This document shows, in pieces, positions 33,004 to 41,177 of a stretch of 41,896 nt of DNA (its first letter is position 1; the number at the start of each line of letters is the position of its first letter). The position numbers were made by a program, and so were the translations under genes. The stretch comes from Micromonospora parastrephiae. Its GTDB lineage: Bacteria > Actinomycetota > Actinomycetes > Mycobacteriales > Micromonosporaceae. Location: positions 1-41,896 of the forward strand of contig NZ_JAEVHM010000034.1 of NCBI RefSeq assembly GCF_016802865.1. Direction: 5' to 3'. The notes under the pieces are model-generated. The model ran no database searches. It saw only the letters and a program-made list of their open reading frames with translations, and was not told the origin of the DNA.

Positions 33004-33306
33004 ATGACGACCACCGTCGAGATCACCCGTTTCCGCGCGCCCGCGGCGCGCGCAGACGCCCTGCTGGCCGCACGGCCGGCGATGTTGCGCGACTTCCAGA
33101 CCGATCGCACCGGCTTTCTCGGCGCGCGACTGATCCGGCTGGCTGCCGACGAATGGCTGGACGTCGTCTTCTGGCGCTCGCCCGAGGACTTCGCCGAGTC
33201 CAGGCGCCGGGGCGGCGACCGGCCTGGCATCCAGGCGTTCTTCTCGCTGATCGACGAAGTCGTGAGCGTCGAGGAGGGCACCACCACCGAACCGGTAGGT
33301 GGGTGA
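33004..33306 (+). CDS. Antibiotic-biosynthesis-monooxygenase (ABM) domain protein
   Basis: A 100-residue protein of the dimeric alpha-beta barrel superfamily. It begins MTTTVEITRFRAPAARADAL, has the helix LLAARPAMLRDFQTDRTGFL, then strands WLDVVFWRSPEDFAESRRRG and AFFSLIDEVVSVEEG. ABM-like proteins act as cofactor-poor monooxygenases on quinone or aromatic substrates, or as heme-degrading enzymes, or have other uses, so the reaction is not fixed. The ATG at 33004 has GAGGAGC immediately upstream; an earlier in-frame ATG at 32974 lacks one and was rejected. Sits between the TetR gene and the MDR reductase in the operon; its stop overlaps the start of the next. Confidence 0.8.
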   Translation: MTTTVEITRFRAPAARADALLAARPAMLRDFQTDRTGFLGARLIRLAADEWLDVVFWRSPEDFAESRRRGGDRPGIQAFFSLIDEVVSVEEGTTTEPVGG

Positions 33307-34286
33307 TGCGCGCGGCCTGGTATGACCGGCAGGGCCCGGCGCGTGAGGTGCTCCAGGTCGGCGAGTTGCCCGATCGGTGGCCGGGTGAGGGCGAGGTCCG
33401 GGTCCGGGTGTCGGTGTCCGGGATTCACGTCGGTGACCTGGGTAAACGGCAGGGCTGGTGGGGGTCCACCATGCAGTTCCCCCGGGTCGTCCCGCACGGT
33501 GACGGCGCCGGGGTGATCGACGCGGTGGGACCGGGCGTGGACCCGTCCCGGATCGGTGAACGGGTCTGGGTCTACCTCGCCCAGTCGTACCGCCCCTTCG
33601 GGACCGCCGCCGAGCACACGCTGGTGCCCGCCCGGCATGCCGTGACGCTGCCGGCCAGCGTGCCGTACGAGCAGGGGGCCGGACTCGGCATCCCGGGCAT
33701 CACCGCCCACCGGGCGATCTTCGCCGACGGGCCGGTGAACGGTCAGCGGGTGCTCGTGACCGGAGCCCTCGGCGCGGTCGGCCGGGCCGCGTTGGCGGTG
33801 GCCCGTCGGGGCGGCGCCATCGTGATCGCGACGGTGCGCAACCCGGACCAGGTCGAGCACGCGCTGGCCGCGGGCGCGCACCACGCGGTCGACACCGCCG
33901 GGGGCGATCCGGCCACCCGGATCCTCGAATACACCGGTGGGCAGCCGATCGACCGGGTGGCCGAACTGGCTTTCGACGCGAACCTGGCGACCAACCTGGA
34001 AATCCTCCGCATCGGCGGCGTGATCGCCACGTACGCCACCGGTGCGGCCGAGCCCCGCATCCCCTACTGGCCGCTCGGCTTCAAGAACATCACCGTCCGG
34101 TTTCTCAGCAACGACGACTTCCCGGAGCCGGCGAACGAGGCCGCCGCGACCGAGCTGACAGCCGCGCTGGTCGCCGGTGACCTGCGCTACCCCATCGCCG
34201 CCCGCTTGCCGTTGGCGGAGATCGCACAGGCACACGAACTGGTCGAGCACGGTTCGGCCGGGGGCCGGATCGTCCTGGATATCTGA
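33306..34286 (+). CDS. Zinc-independent medium-chain reductase (quinone oxidoreductase-like)
   Basis: A 326-residue NAD(P)H-dependent enzyme of the MDR superfamily, quinone oxidoreductase/zeta-crystallin type. The N-terminal catalytic domain includes HGDGAGVIDAVGPGVDPSRI (the GHEGAGVV-like segment) without the zinc ligands of alcohol dehydrogenases. The Rossmann part has LVTGALGAVGRAALAVARRG (variant of GxGxxG) and TVRNPDQVEHALAAGAHHAV. Typical length is 320-340. It reduces quinones, enones or similar double bonds; the true substrate is unknown. ATG 33306 overlaps the preceding stop (TGATG), so translation is coupled. A partner for the oxidase and ABM protein in the same pathway is inference. 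Confidence 0.92.
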   Translation: MRAAWYDRQGPAREVLQVGELPDRWPGEGEVRVRVSVSGIHVGDLGKRQGWWGSTMQFPRVVPHGDGAGVIDAVGPGVDPSRIGERVWVYLAQSYRPFGTAAEHTLVPARHAVTLPASVPYEQGAGLGIPGITAHRAIFADGPVNGQRVLVTGALGAVGRAALAVARRGGAIVIATVRNPDQVEHALAAGAHHAVDTAGGDPATRILEYTGGQPIDRVAELAFDANLATNLEILRIGGVIATYATGAAEPRIPYWPLGFKNITVRFLSNDDFPEPANEAAATELTAALVAGDLRYPIAARLPLAEIAQAHELVEHGSAGGRIVLDI

Positions 34287-34296
34287 GGAAACGCCC

Positions 34297-35397
34297 ATGA
34301 TCTGGACAGCAGGTTTTCGGACCGCGGTGATCAGTCCCTACGAGCAGCTCCAGTTCAGCGAACCCCGTGGCTTCGCCGACCAGACCGTTCGTCAGGTGCT
34401 GCACATGGCCGGCGGCGGAGAAGCCTTCCGCGTGCGCCTGACGAACCGCTACGGTCGCACTCCGCTGACCATCGCCGCCGCGACGGTCGTCGTCGGTGAC
34501 CGGCAGGCTGTCCTCACCGTCGGCGGCGCCGAACGGTGGGTCATCCCGGCGGGCGGGGAGGCCGTCGCCGACCCGGTCGACCTTCCGGTTGCCGCAGGCG
34601 CGGATCTGGTCGTGAGCCTCTATCTCCCGGAGCGGACCGGTCTCGCCACGCACTCCCACAAACCAGCCGAGGTCGCTCGGATAGCGCACGGGAACCACGT
34701 CACGTCCTCCGTGTTCCCGTGGACCGAGCAGGTCGAGGCCCGGTACTACATCTCCGGCGTCGACGTGCTCGCCCCGCCGGACACCGCGATCGCGGTGGCC
34801 TTCGGCGACTCCTGGTTCGAAGGAGTCGGCACGACCACCAGCGCGAACCATCGCTCCGTCGACGTGCTCAACCGGCGGCTCCGGCGGGGGTGGGTCGTCA
34901 ACCAGGGCATCGCCGGGAACCGCCTCCTGCGCGACGGGGTCGGCGAACACGCGCTGGCACGCTTCGACCGGGACGTGCTCTCGATACCCGCCGTGACCCA
35001 CGTTCTGGTCCACTTCGGCATCAACGACATCGGTCTCCCCGGCATGCTGGGCGAACCTCCCACCACCGCCGACGCCCTCGTCGAAGGCTTCGGCGCTCTG
35101 GCCGACCGTGCCCACGGCGCCGGCCTGAAGATCCTCGCCGCCACCATCGGTCCCTTCGCGGGCGCCGGCCCTGGAATCAGCACGCCGGAGGGCCTGGCCG
35201 TCCGGCGTGCGGTGAACGACTGGATCCGTACGACCGACGCCTTCGACGCTGTCGTCGATGTGGCCCGAGCCGTCGCCGACCCGCGAGCCCCCGACTACAT
35301 CCTCCCGGCGCTGGACAGCGGCGACGGCATGCACCTCAACGACCGGGGCGCCGGGGCCATGGTCGACGCCGTCGACCTGGACGACCTCGCCCTCTAG
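34297..35397 (+). CDS. SGNH/GDSL-family hydrolase with N-terminal beta domain
   Basis: A 366-residue esterase-like protein. The first 160 residues form a beta-rich domain (QFSEPRGFADQTVRQVLHMA, FRVRLTNRYGRTPLTIAAAT, and so on). The catalytic domain starts AIAVAFGDSWFEGVGTTTSA: GDSW with nucleophile Ser172. NQGIAGNRLL gives the block II Gly, FGINDIGLPG the block III Asn, and DSGDGMHLNDRG the block V Asp and His. It therefore has the complete SGNH tetrad. There is no signal peptide, so it acts in the cytosol. It probably hydrolyses an ester or acetyl group on the pathway's substrate (inference). ATG 34297 has GAGGAA eight bases upstream. Last gene of the operon; it converges on the aldonolactone oxidase with only 3 bases between stop codons. 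Confidence 0.92.
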   Translation: MIWTAGFRTAVISPYEQLQFSEPRGFADQTVRQVLHMAGGGEAFRVRLTNRYGRTPLTIAAATVVVGDRQAVLTVGGAERWVIPAGGEAVADPVDLPVAAGADLVVSLYLPERTGLATHSHKPAEVARIAHGNHVTSSVFPWTEQVEARYYISGVDVLAPPDTAIAVAFGDSWFEGVGTTTSANHRSVDVLNRRLRRGWVVNQGIAGNRLLRDGVGEHALARFDRDVLSIPAVTHVLVHFGINDIGLPGMLGEPPTTADALVEGFGALADRAHGAGLKILAATIGPFAGAGPGISTPEGLAVRRAVNDWIRTTDAFDAVVDVARAVADPRAPDYILPALDSGDGMHLNDRGAGAMVDAVDLDDLAL

Positions 35398-35400
35398 CCG

Positions 35401-36717
35401 TCAGGCGCCGAGGACGTGGGTCAGGTGGGGGTTCGCGAAGACGCGGTGGGGGTCCAGGCGGTCGCGGAGGGCCTGGAAGTCGGTGAAGCGGGGGTACGCG
35501 GTGGCCAGCGAGCCGGCGTCGCGGTAGTGCAGTTTGCCCCAGTGCGGACGACCGCCCAACCCGGCGGCCACCTCCTCGAACGCCCGGAAGTACGGCTCGT
35601 ACGGCATGCCGACGTACTGGTGCACGGCGATGTACGCGTTGTCCCGGCCGTAGCCGTGCGACAGCCAGATGTCGTCGGCGGCGGTGAAGCGCACCTCGAC
35701 CGGGAAGAGCACCTTGAACGGCAGCCCGTTCACGATCCGTTGGAGCGCGGCGAGCGCCTCGGGCAGCGCCTCGCGGGGCAGGCCGTACTCCATCTCGACG
35801 AAGCGGACCCGGCGCGGGGTGCAGAAGACCCGGTCGGAGCGGCCGGTGTAGTGGCGTTCGGTGAGCGCGCGGGCGGACACCGCGCTGATCCCCGGGGCCA
35901 GCGCCGGCACGGCCCGGCCGAGGCGGCAGGCGCCGGCGAAGACGGTGTTGGACAGGAAGTCGTCGTCCAGCCAGCCGCGCCAGCGGGGCAGGGGCCGGTC
36001 GTTGGCGGGTACCCGGTCGTTGGTCTTGACCTGGACCCGGGACGTGTACGGGAACCAGTAGAACTCGACGTGGTCGTGGCCGCCGATCAGCGCGGGTAGG
36101 TCGCCGAGCACGTCGCCGAGGGCGGCGGGGCGTTCGTGGGCGCGCAGCACGAAGGCGTCCACGCAGCGCAGGGTCACCTCGACCAGGACGCCGAGCGCGC
36201 CCAGGGACACCCGGGCGGCGGCGAGGACGTCGGGGTGTTCGTCCGCCGGGCAGCGCAGCACCTCGCCGGTGCCGGTGACCAGGGTGACGGCCTCGACGAA
36301 GGTGGACAGGCAGCCGTAGCCGGCACCGGTGCCGTGGGTGCCGGTGGAGATTGCCCCGGCCACGGTCTGCGCGTCGATGTCACCGAGGTTGGGCAGCGCG
36401 AGGCCGTGTCGGGCGAGCAGGCCGTTGAGCGCGTGCAGGGTCATTCCCGCCGGTACGGTGACCAGCCGGCGTTCGACGTCGACGCTGATGGTGCTGGTCA
36501 GTTCGGACAGGTCCATCCGTCGGTCGTCGGCGAGCGCGACCGCGGTGAACGAGTGGCCGCTGCCGGCCACCCGGATCCGGTGACCGGTCGCCGCGGCGTC
36601 GCGGACGGCTTCAATGACGTCCTCCGGCGAGGCGGGGCGCAGGATCGCGGTGGCGCTGCCACGCTGGTTACCGGCCCAGTTCGACCAGGGGGCGGTGAGC
36701 GGTGCGGTGCCGACCAT
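35401..36717 (-). CDS. D-arabinono-1,4-lactone (aldonolactone) oxidase family
   Basis: A 438-residue FAD-linked enzyme of the VAO superfamily. VAGSGHSFTAVALADDRRMD has the His (residue 55) used to bind FAD covalently in many members; HGTGAGYGCLSTFVEAVTLV follows. The C-terminal ALO domain includes RVRFVEMEYGLPREA and the HWGKLHYRD signature. Members oxidise L-gulono- or D-arabinono-lactone; the mycobacterial homolog makes L-ascorbate in vitro. Substrate here is unproven. ATG 36717 has GAGGAG eight bases upstream. Divergent from a TetR gene, with three palindromes in between. In M. tuberculosis the same pairing of an ALO gene with an alanine-racemase-like gene exists (Rv1771 and Rv1769, from memory). 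Confidence 0.93.
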   Translation of the reverse strand: MVGTAPLTAPWSNWAGNQRGSATAILRPASPEDVIEAVRDAAATGHRIRVAGSGHSFTAVALADDRRMDLSELTSTISVDVERRLVTVPAGMTLHALNGLLARHGLALPNLGDIDAQTVAGAISTGTHGTGAGYGCLSTFVEAVTLVTGTGEVLRCPADEHPDVLAAARVSLGALGVLVEVTLRCVDAFVLRAHERPAALGDVLGDLPALIGGHDHVEFYWFPYTSRVQVKTNDRVPANDRPLPRWRGWLDDDFLSNTVFAGACRLGRAVPALAPGISAVSARALTERHYTGRSDRVFCTPRRVRFVEMEYGLPREALPEALAALQRIVNGLPFKVLFPVEVRFTAADDIWLSHGYGRDNAYIAVHQYVGMPYEPYFRAFEEVAAGLGGRPHWGKLHYRDAGSLATAYPRFTDFQALRDRLDPHRVFANPHLTHVLGA

Positions 36718-36736
36718 GCGCGCTCCTCATTCATGA

Positions 36737-36826
36737 ATATGAACTGACTTCATATCAGGAACGTTGTACCTGGTAAATACCGCAATTGCGGCCCGCTCGT
36801 TGTACCGGTAGTCACGGACTCGTGAC
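36737..36826. promoter_or_regulatory. Three palindromes in the divergent ALO/TetR promoter region
   Basis: ATATGAA-CTGAC-TTCATAT (36737-36755, 7-5-7), the 10-bp palindrome CGCAATTGCG (36781-36790) and GTCACG-GACT-CGTGAC (36811-36826, 6-4-6) lie between the divergent starts. The first lies within 40 bases of the ALO start and the last within 55 of the TetR start. They are candidate binding sites for the TetR protein; which one is used cannot be told. Confidence 0.5.
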
Positions 36827-36865
36827 GTGTAGATATGTTCATCCGTCGAAGGGGGGTGGCACCGA

Positions 36866-37546
36866 GTGTCCACACCAGCCGCCACGACCGGGCCGCTGCG
36901 CCGCGTACCGGTGCAGGGTCGAAGTGTCGCGCGGGTACAGCGCATGTTGGACGCCTGCGCCGAACTCGTCGACGAGGTGGGGTACGAGGGGCTGACCACC
37001 ACCCTGCTCGCCGAGCGCGCCGAGGTGGCGATCGGGTCGGTCTACCAGTTCTTCCCGGACAAGCGGGCGATCGTGCAGGCGTTGACCCTGCGCACGATGG
37101 AGTCCTACCTCCAGCGGCTCGACGAGCGGTTCGCCTCCGACGAGATGACCCACTGGTGGGACGGCGTCGACGCGGGCATCGACGAGTACATCACGATGCA
37201 CCGCACCGTCCCCGGCTTCCGTACCCTGCACTTCGGCGACGTGGTCGACCTGCACCTGCTCGACGAGCAACGGGACAACAACGGCGTGATCGCCGACCAG
37301 TTGGCCCGGGTGCTCACCGAGCGTTTCGGGCTCACCGACGTGCCGAAGCTGCGCTTCGTGCTGGAGATCGCGGTGGAGGCGGCGGACGCGCTGATCAAGC
37401 TCGCTTTCCGCCGGAAGTCCAACGGCGACGAGCGGGTGCTGCTCGAGGCCAAGGCGCTGATCCGGGAGTACCTGCACCGGCAGGTCGACGGCCGGGACAG
37501 CGACCGGTCCGCCGACCAGCAGGCCGAGGCGGCCCAGCCCGCCTGA
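36866..37546 (+). CDS. TetR-family transcription regulator, divergent from ALO
   Basis: A 226-residue repressor. The DNA-binding domain begins SVARVQRMLDACAELVDEVG, followed by LLAERAEVAIGSVYQFFPDK, the TetR helix-turn-helix. The C-terminal half (MTHWWDGVDAGIDEYITMHR, VLEIAVEAADALIKLAFRRK) is helical. GTG 36866 is preceded by GAAGGGGGGTGG, an unusually G-rich Shine-Dalgarno region that contains GGGGGGTG at 36851-36858. Target most likely the ALO gene and its own promoter (inference). Followed, on the other strand, by the PLP enzyme gene. Confidence 0.9.
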   Translation: MSTPAATTGPLRRVPVQGRSVARVQRMLDACAELVDEVGYEGLTTTLLAERAEVAIGSVYQFFPDKRAIVQALTLRTMESYLQRLDERFASDEMTHWWDGVDAGIDEYITMHRTVPGFRTLHFGDVVDLHLLDEQRDNNGVIADQLARVLTERFGLTDVPKLRFVLEIAVEAADALIKLAFRRKSNGDERVLLEAKALIREYLHRQVDGRDSDRSADQQAEAAQPA

Positions 37547-37567
37547 CCCGGTGCCGAGGTGGCGGCC

Positions 37568-38773
37568 TCAGAGGAAGGCCCGCCCCTCGCCCCGGTAGGT
37601 GGGCACGGTCGCCACGACCGCGTCCCCCTCGACCAGGTGCAGCTCGTTGACCCGTTCGCACAGCTCGCCGGCCTTGGCGTGCCGGAACCACACCCGGTCG
37701 CCGATGCTCAGGGTGGCCGCCGCCGGGCCGGCCAGCGGCGTCTGCACCTCGCCGGCGCCCTCGGTGCCGACGAGCTTCAGGCCGGCCGGCAGCCAGGGTC
37801 GGGGCAGCCGACTGTCGGCGGCCTGACCGGAGGCGATCCATCCGCCACCGAGCACGGTCGCCAGCTCCGGCGTCGGCCGACGGACCACCGCGCACGCGAA
37901 GAACGCCGCCGGGGTGGGCCGCCAGGCGCGGTAGGCGTCGAACAGCGTCGGCCCGTACAGGCCCGATCCCGCGGTGACCTCGGTGACCGCGGGATCGGCG
38001 CTGGTCGCCGCCACGCTGCCGGTGCCGCCGCCGTTGACGAACTCCAGGTCGGCGTGCTCGCGTACCGCCGCCACCGCCGCGCCCCGGCGGGCCAGCAACT
38101 CGCGGTACGACCCGCGCTGGGCCAGCCTGATCGCGCCGGCCAGCAGCCGTCCGCCCCGGCGGCGCGTCGCCCAGGCCGGCGATCTGCGCCTCGTACGACA
38201 TGAGCCCGACGAGCCGAAGCCGGCCCGGCCGGCCACGGTGGCGGCGAGCGCGCCGGCCGCCCGGGCGCTGTGCACCGGTGAGCGGCGGACGCCGACGTGC
38301 ACCCCGCGCAGCGGTCGCCAGGACGCGTCCAGGTCCAGGCAGAGCCGCAGCTCCGCGCGCTGCCCGGGGGCCTGGACGGCGTCGATGAGGTCGAGCTGCC
38401 CGGTGCCGTCGATCATCAGGGTGATCGCGGCGGCCAGTGTCGGGTCGGCGGCCAGCTCGGCGAGTGCCACCCGGTCCGCGCTCGGGTACGCGACCAGCAC
38501 CTCGTCGCTCATGCCGGCGCGGACCAGCCAGATCGCCTCGGGCAGGGTGAACGCCATCACGCCCCGCCAGCCGGGCCGGCCGAGCGCTCGACTGATCAAC
38601 TCCCGGCTGCGGACCGACTTACTGGCCAGCCGGACCGGTTTGCCGGCGGCGCGGTCGGCCAGGGCGGCCGAGTTGGCGTCGAAGGCGGTGAGGTCGACCA
38701 CGGCGTACGGCGGGTCGAGGTGGGCGGTTGCCCGGTCCAGACGCTCGCGAAGTTTGTCGCTTTCGATAGCCAC
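37568..38773 (-). CDS. PLP-dependent fold-III enzyme (alanine racemase N-terminal, DSD1-like), double frameshift near 38160-38215
   Basis: A product of about 401 residues related to D-threonine aldolase and D-serine dehydratase-like enzymes (amino acid deaminase/aldolase). PYAVVDLTAFDANSAALADR is followed by VRLASKSVRSRELI, with Lys52 as the expected PLP Schiff base. The C-terminal part has LSIGDRVWFRHAKAGELCER, with His/Cys residues of the DSD1-type metal site. The frame is open throughout, but residues after GRAGF are read as GSSGSCRTRRRSPAWATRRR, which looks like shifted code. In the next frame the same bases give LVGLMSYEAQIAGLGDAPPG, the family-like sequence, and then the original frame resumes at GRLLAGAIRL. 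So one base is missing near 38213 and one extra near 38163, about 50 bases apart. GTG 38773 has no strong SD. Confidence 0.85.
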   Translation of the reverse strand: MAIESDKLRERLDRATAHLDPPYAVVDLTAFDANSAALADRAAGKPVRLASKSVRSRELISRALGRPGWRGVMAFTLPEAIWLVRAGMSDEVLVAYPSADRVALAELAADPTLAAAITLMIDGTGQLDLIDAVQAPGQRAELRLCLDLDASWRPLRGVHVGVRRSPVHSARAAGALAATVAGRAGFGSSGSCRTRRRSPAWATRRRGGRLLAGAIRLAQRGSYRELLARRGAAVAAVREHADLEFVNGGGTGSVAATSADPAVTEVTAGSGLYGPTLFDAYRAWRPTPAAFFACAVVRRPTPELATVLGGGWIASGQAADSRLPRPWLPAGLKLVGTEGAGEVQTPLAGPAAATLSIGDRVWFRHAKAGELCERVNELHLVEGDAVVATVPTYRGEGRAFL

Positions 38774-38921
38774 GTGTGCACGCTAACTGTCCGACGATGA
38801 ATGCGAAATACCCTCGCGTACGTCCGGGCTGCGGCCGGTGCCTCCGGCGGCCTAGGCTCAGCGAGCAGGAGAATGTCGCCGGTGGGGCGGCCCCCACCGG
38901 GACTAGAGTGTTCCACCGGGG

Positions 38922-41177
38922 ATGCCCAGCGATGGGCCGGCACGTGGAGGTACGGCCATCGAAAGCCAGAACAGCGGCGAGTCGCCCGGCGTGTCGCGTG
39001 CGGGCGACCAGTCGGGCAACGCCGCCAACCAGTCCGGCACCGGCCAGGTCGATCCGTCCGGTTATGCCGCGATCCGCTCGGTGCTGCGCATCCGGCCGTT
39101 CCGCCGGCTCTGGATCGTGCTCGGCGCGGCCTCCTTCGGTGACTGGCTCGGCCTGCTGGCCACCTCGGTCTTCGCCGCCTCCCAGGTGCAGGGCAGCACC
39201 GCGAAGGGCGCGGCCTTCGGCACCGTCATCGCCATCCGGCTGCTTCCCGCGCTGGTGCTCGGCCCGGTCGCCGGTGTGCTCGCCGACCGGTTCGACCGCC
39301 GCTGGACGATGGTCATCTGCGACCTGCTCAGGTTCGTCCTGTTCGCCTCGATCCCGATGGTGGCCCTGGCCGGCGTCAGCGGCGGAATCGTGGTCCTGTG
39401 GGCGACCATCGCCACCTTCCTGATCGAATCGATCACCCTGATCTGGATTCCGGCCAAGGAGGCCGCGGTCCCCAACCTGATCCCGCGCGCCCGCCTGGAG
39501 GCGGCCAACCAGCTCACGCTGATCACCACGTACGGCCTGACCCCGATCCTCGCGGCGCTCGTCGCCGCGGTGCTCGACCGCAGCGTCCGGGCCGTCGCCG
39601 GCGGCGACCTCGGTTGGGCGGAGCCCGCCCAACTCGCACTCTGGGTCAACTCCTTCTCCCGGCTGGCCACCGCTCTCGTGGTGGCGTTCGGGATCAAGGA
39701 GATCAGCCAGGCGCAGACCGGCGAGCGGGAGCGCACCGAGCAGAGCATGCGGCGCCAGTTCGCCGAGGGCTGGAAGTACATCGGCCAGACCCCGCTCGTC
39801 CGCGGTCTGGTGCTCGGCATCTTCGGCGCGTTCGCCGGCGGCGGCATCGTGATCGGCACGGCGAAGTTCTTCGCCGCCTCTCTCGGCGCGGGTGACGCCG
39901 CCTTCTACCTGCTCTTCGGTGCCATCTTCATCGGCCTGGCCATCGGCATCGGCCTGGGCCCGATGATCGTCAAGGAGATGTCCCGACGCCGCTGGTTCGG
40001 CATGAGCATCGTGCTGGCCAGCGCCGCCGTGATGACCCTCGCCTTCGCCATCCACCTGTCCATGGCGATCGTCGGCGCGGTGCTGGTCGGCGCGGGCGCC
40101 GGCATGGCCTTCCTGGCCGGCACCACGCTGCTCGGCGGCGAGATCAGGGACGAGGTACGCGGACGGGTCTTCGCGGTGGTGCAGATCGGCACCCGGCTGG
40201 TGCTGATCCTGGCCATCGGGCTGAGCAGCCTCCTGGTCGGTGTCGGCGGCTCCCGCAAGCTGACCATCGCCGACCTCGGCATCTCCGTCTCCTCCACCCG
40301 GCTGCTGCTGCTCGCCGCCGGTGCCGCCGGCATCTTCGCCGGGATCAGCGCGTTCGGGCAGATGGACGACAAGAAGGGTGTGCCGGTCCTCGCCGACCTC
40401 TGGGGCTCCATCCGAGGTCGACCGCTGATGCCGGCCGAGCCGTTCGTCTCCGTCGGACTCTTCGTGGTCTTCGAGGGCGGCGAGGGTGCCGGGAAGTCCA
40501 CCCAGCTCACCGCGCTCGCCGAGCGGCTGCGTGACCAGGGTCGCGACGTGGTGGTCACCCGCGAGCCGGGGGCCACCGGCGTCGGACAGCGGATCCGGTC
40601 GCTGGTGCTGGACACCTCCGGCGACGAGGCGCCGTCACCACGCGCCGAGGCGCTGCTCTACGCCGCCGACCGGGCGCACCACGTGGCCACGGTCGTCCGG
40701 CCCGCCCTGGTTCAGGGTGGTGTGGTGATCAGCGACCGGTACGTCGACTCCTCCCTGGCGTACCAGGGCGCGGGGCGGACGCTCCCGGTCGACGAGGTCT
40801 CCTGGCTCTCCTCCTGGGCCACCGGCGGCCTCAAGCCGGACCTGGTGGTGCTGCTCGACGTCGAGCCGCACACCGGCCTGTCCCGGGTGGCCTCGCGCTC
40901 AGCGGGCCCCGACCGGCTGGAGGCCGAGTCGATCGCCTTCCACGAGCGCGTCCGGTACGCCTTCCTCGACCTCGCCGCCGCCGACCCGAAGCGCTACCTG
41001 GTGCTCGACGCGTCCCGGCCGGCCGACGAGATCACCGGGCTGGTCGTCCGGCGTGTCGAGGAGATGCTCGGCAAGCCCGGCGGCATCGTGCATCCCCGCC
41101 CGGCGCAGGGCCCGGACACGTCGGTGCAGCCGGAGTTATCCGACGCGGAGCTGGTGACGATGGAGCACAAGACCTGA
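38922..41177 (+). CDS. tmk: MFS transporter-thymidylate kinase fusion protein
   Basis: A 751-residue two-domain protein. Residues about 55-480 form a major-facilitator-type membrane domain (FRRLWIVLGAASFGDWLGLL; GVLADRFDRRWTMVICDLL with the MFS motif A-like loop). From about residue 512 comes a complete thymidylate kinase: FEGGEGAGKSTQLT (P-loop, starting residue 517), REPGATGVGQRIRSLVLD, DRYVDSSLAYQGAGR, VVLLDVEPHTGLSR. TMK converts dTMP to dTDP for DNA synthesis and is essential. The fusion is known in actinomycetes (SCO3542 type, from memory), so the transporter part is not an assembly join. Start uncertain: ATG 38922 has no good SD, while an excellent GGAGG lies before ATC at 38958, a codon that would be very unusual. 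Overlaps holB by one base at TGATG. Confidence 0.93.
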   Translation: MPSDGPARGGTAIESQNSGESPGVSRAGDQSGNAANQSGTGQVDPSGYAAIRSVLRIRPFRRLWIVLGAASFGDWLGLLATSVFAASQVQGSTAKGAAFGTVIAIRLLPALVLGPVAGVLADRFDRRWTMVICDLLRFVLFASIPMVALAGVSGGIVVLWATIATFLIESITLIWIPAKEAAVPNLIPRARLEAANQLTLITTYGLTPILAALVAAVLDRSVRAVAGGDLGWAEPAQLALWVNSFSRLATALVVAFGIKEISQAQTGERERTEQSMRRQFAEGWKYIGQTPLVRGLVLGIFGAFAGGGIVIGTAKFFAASLGAGDAAFYLLFGAIFIGLAIGIGLGPMIVKEMSRRRWFGMSIVLASAAVMTLAFAIHLSMAIVGAVLVGAGAGMAFLAGTTLLGGEIRDEVRGRVFAVVQIGTRLVLILAIGLSSLLVGVGGSRKLTIADLGISVSSTRLLLLAAGAAGIFAGISAFGQMDDKKGVPVLADLWGSIRGRPLMPAEPFVSVGLFVVFEGGEGAGKSTQLTALAERLRDQGRDVVVTREPGATGVGQRIRSLVLDTSGDEAPSPRAEALLYAADRAHHVATVVRPALVQGGVVISDRYVDSSLAYQGAGRTLPVDEVSWLSSWATGGLKPDLVVLLDVEPHTGLSRVASRSAGPDRLEAESIAFHERVRYAFLDLAAADPKRYLVLDASRPADEITGLVVRRVEEMLGKPGGIVHPRPAQGPDTSVQPELSDAELVTMEHKT

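Noticed and set aside
38619..40055. Long minus-strand frame over the start of the MFS-TMK gene
   Set aside because: Low-complexity antisense reading; membrane helices and kinase motifs lie on the plus strand.
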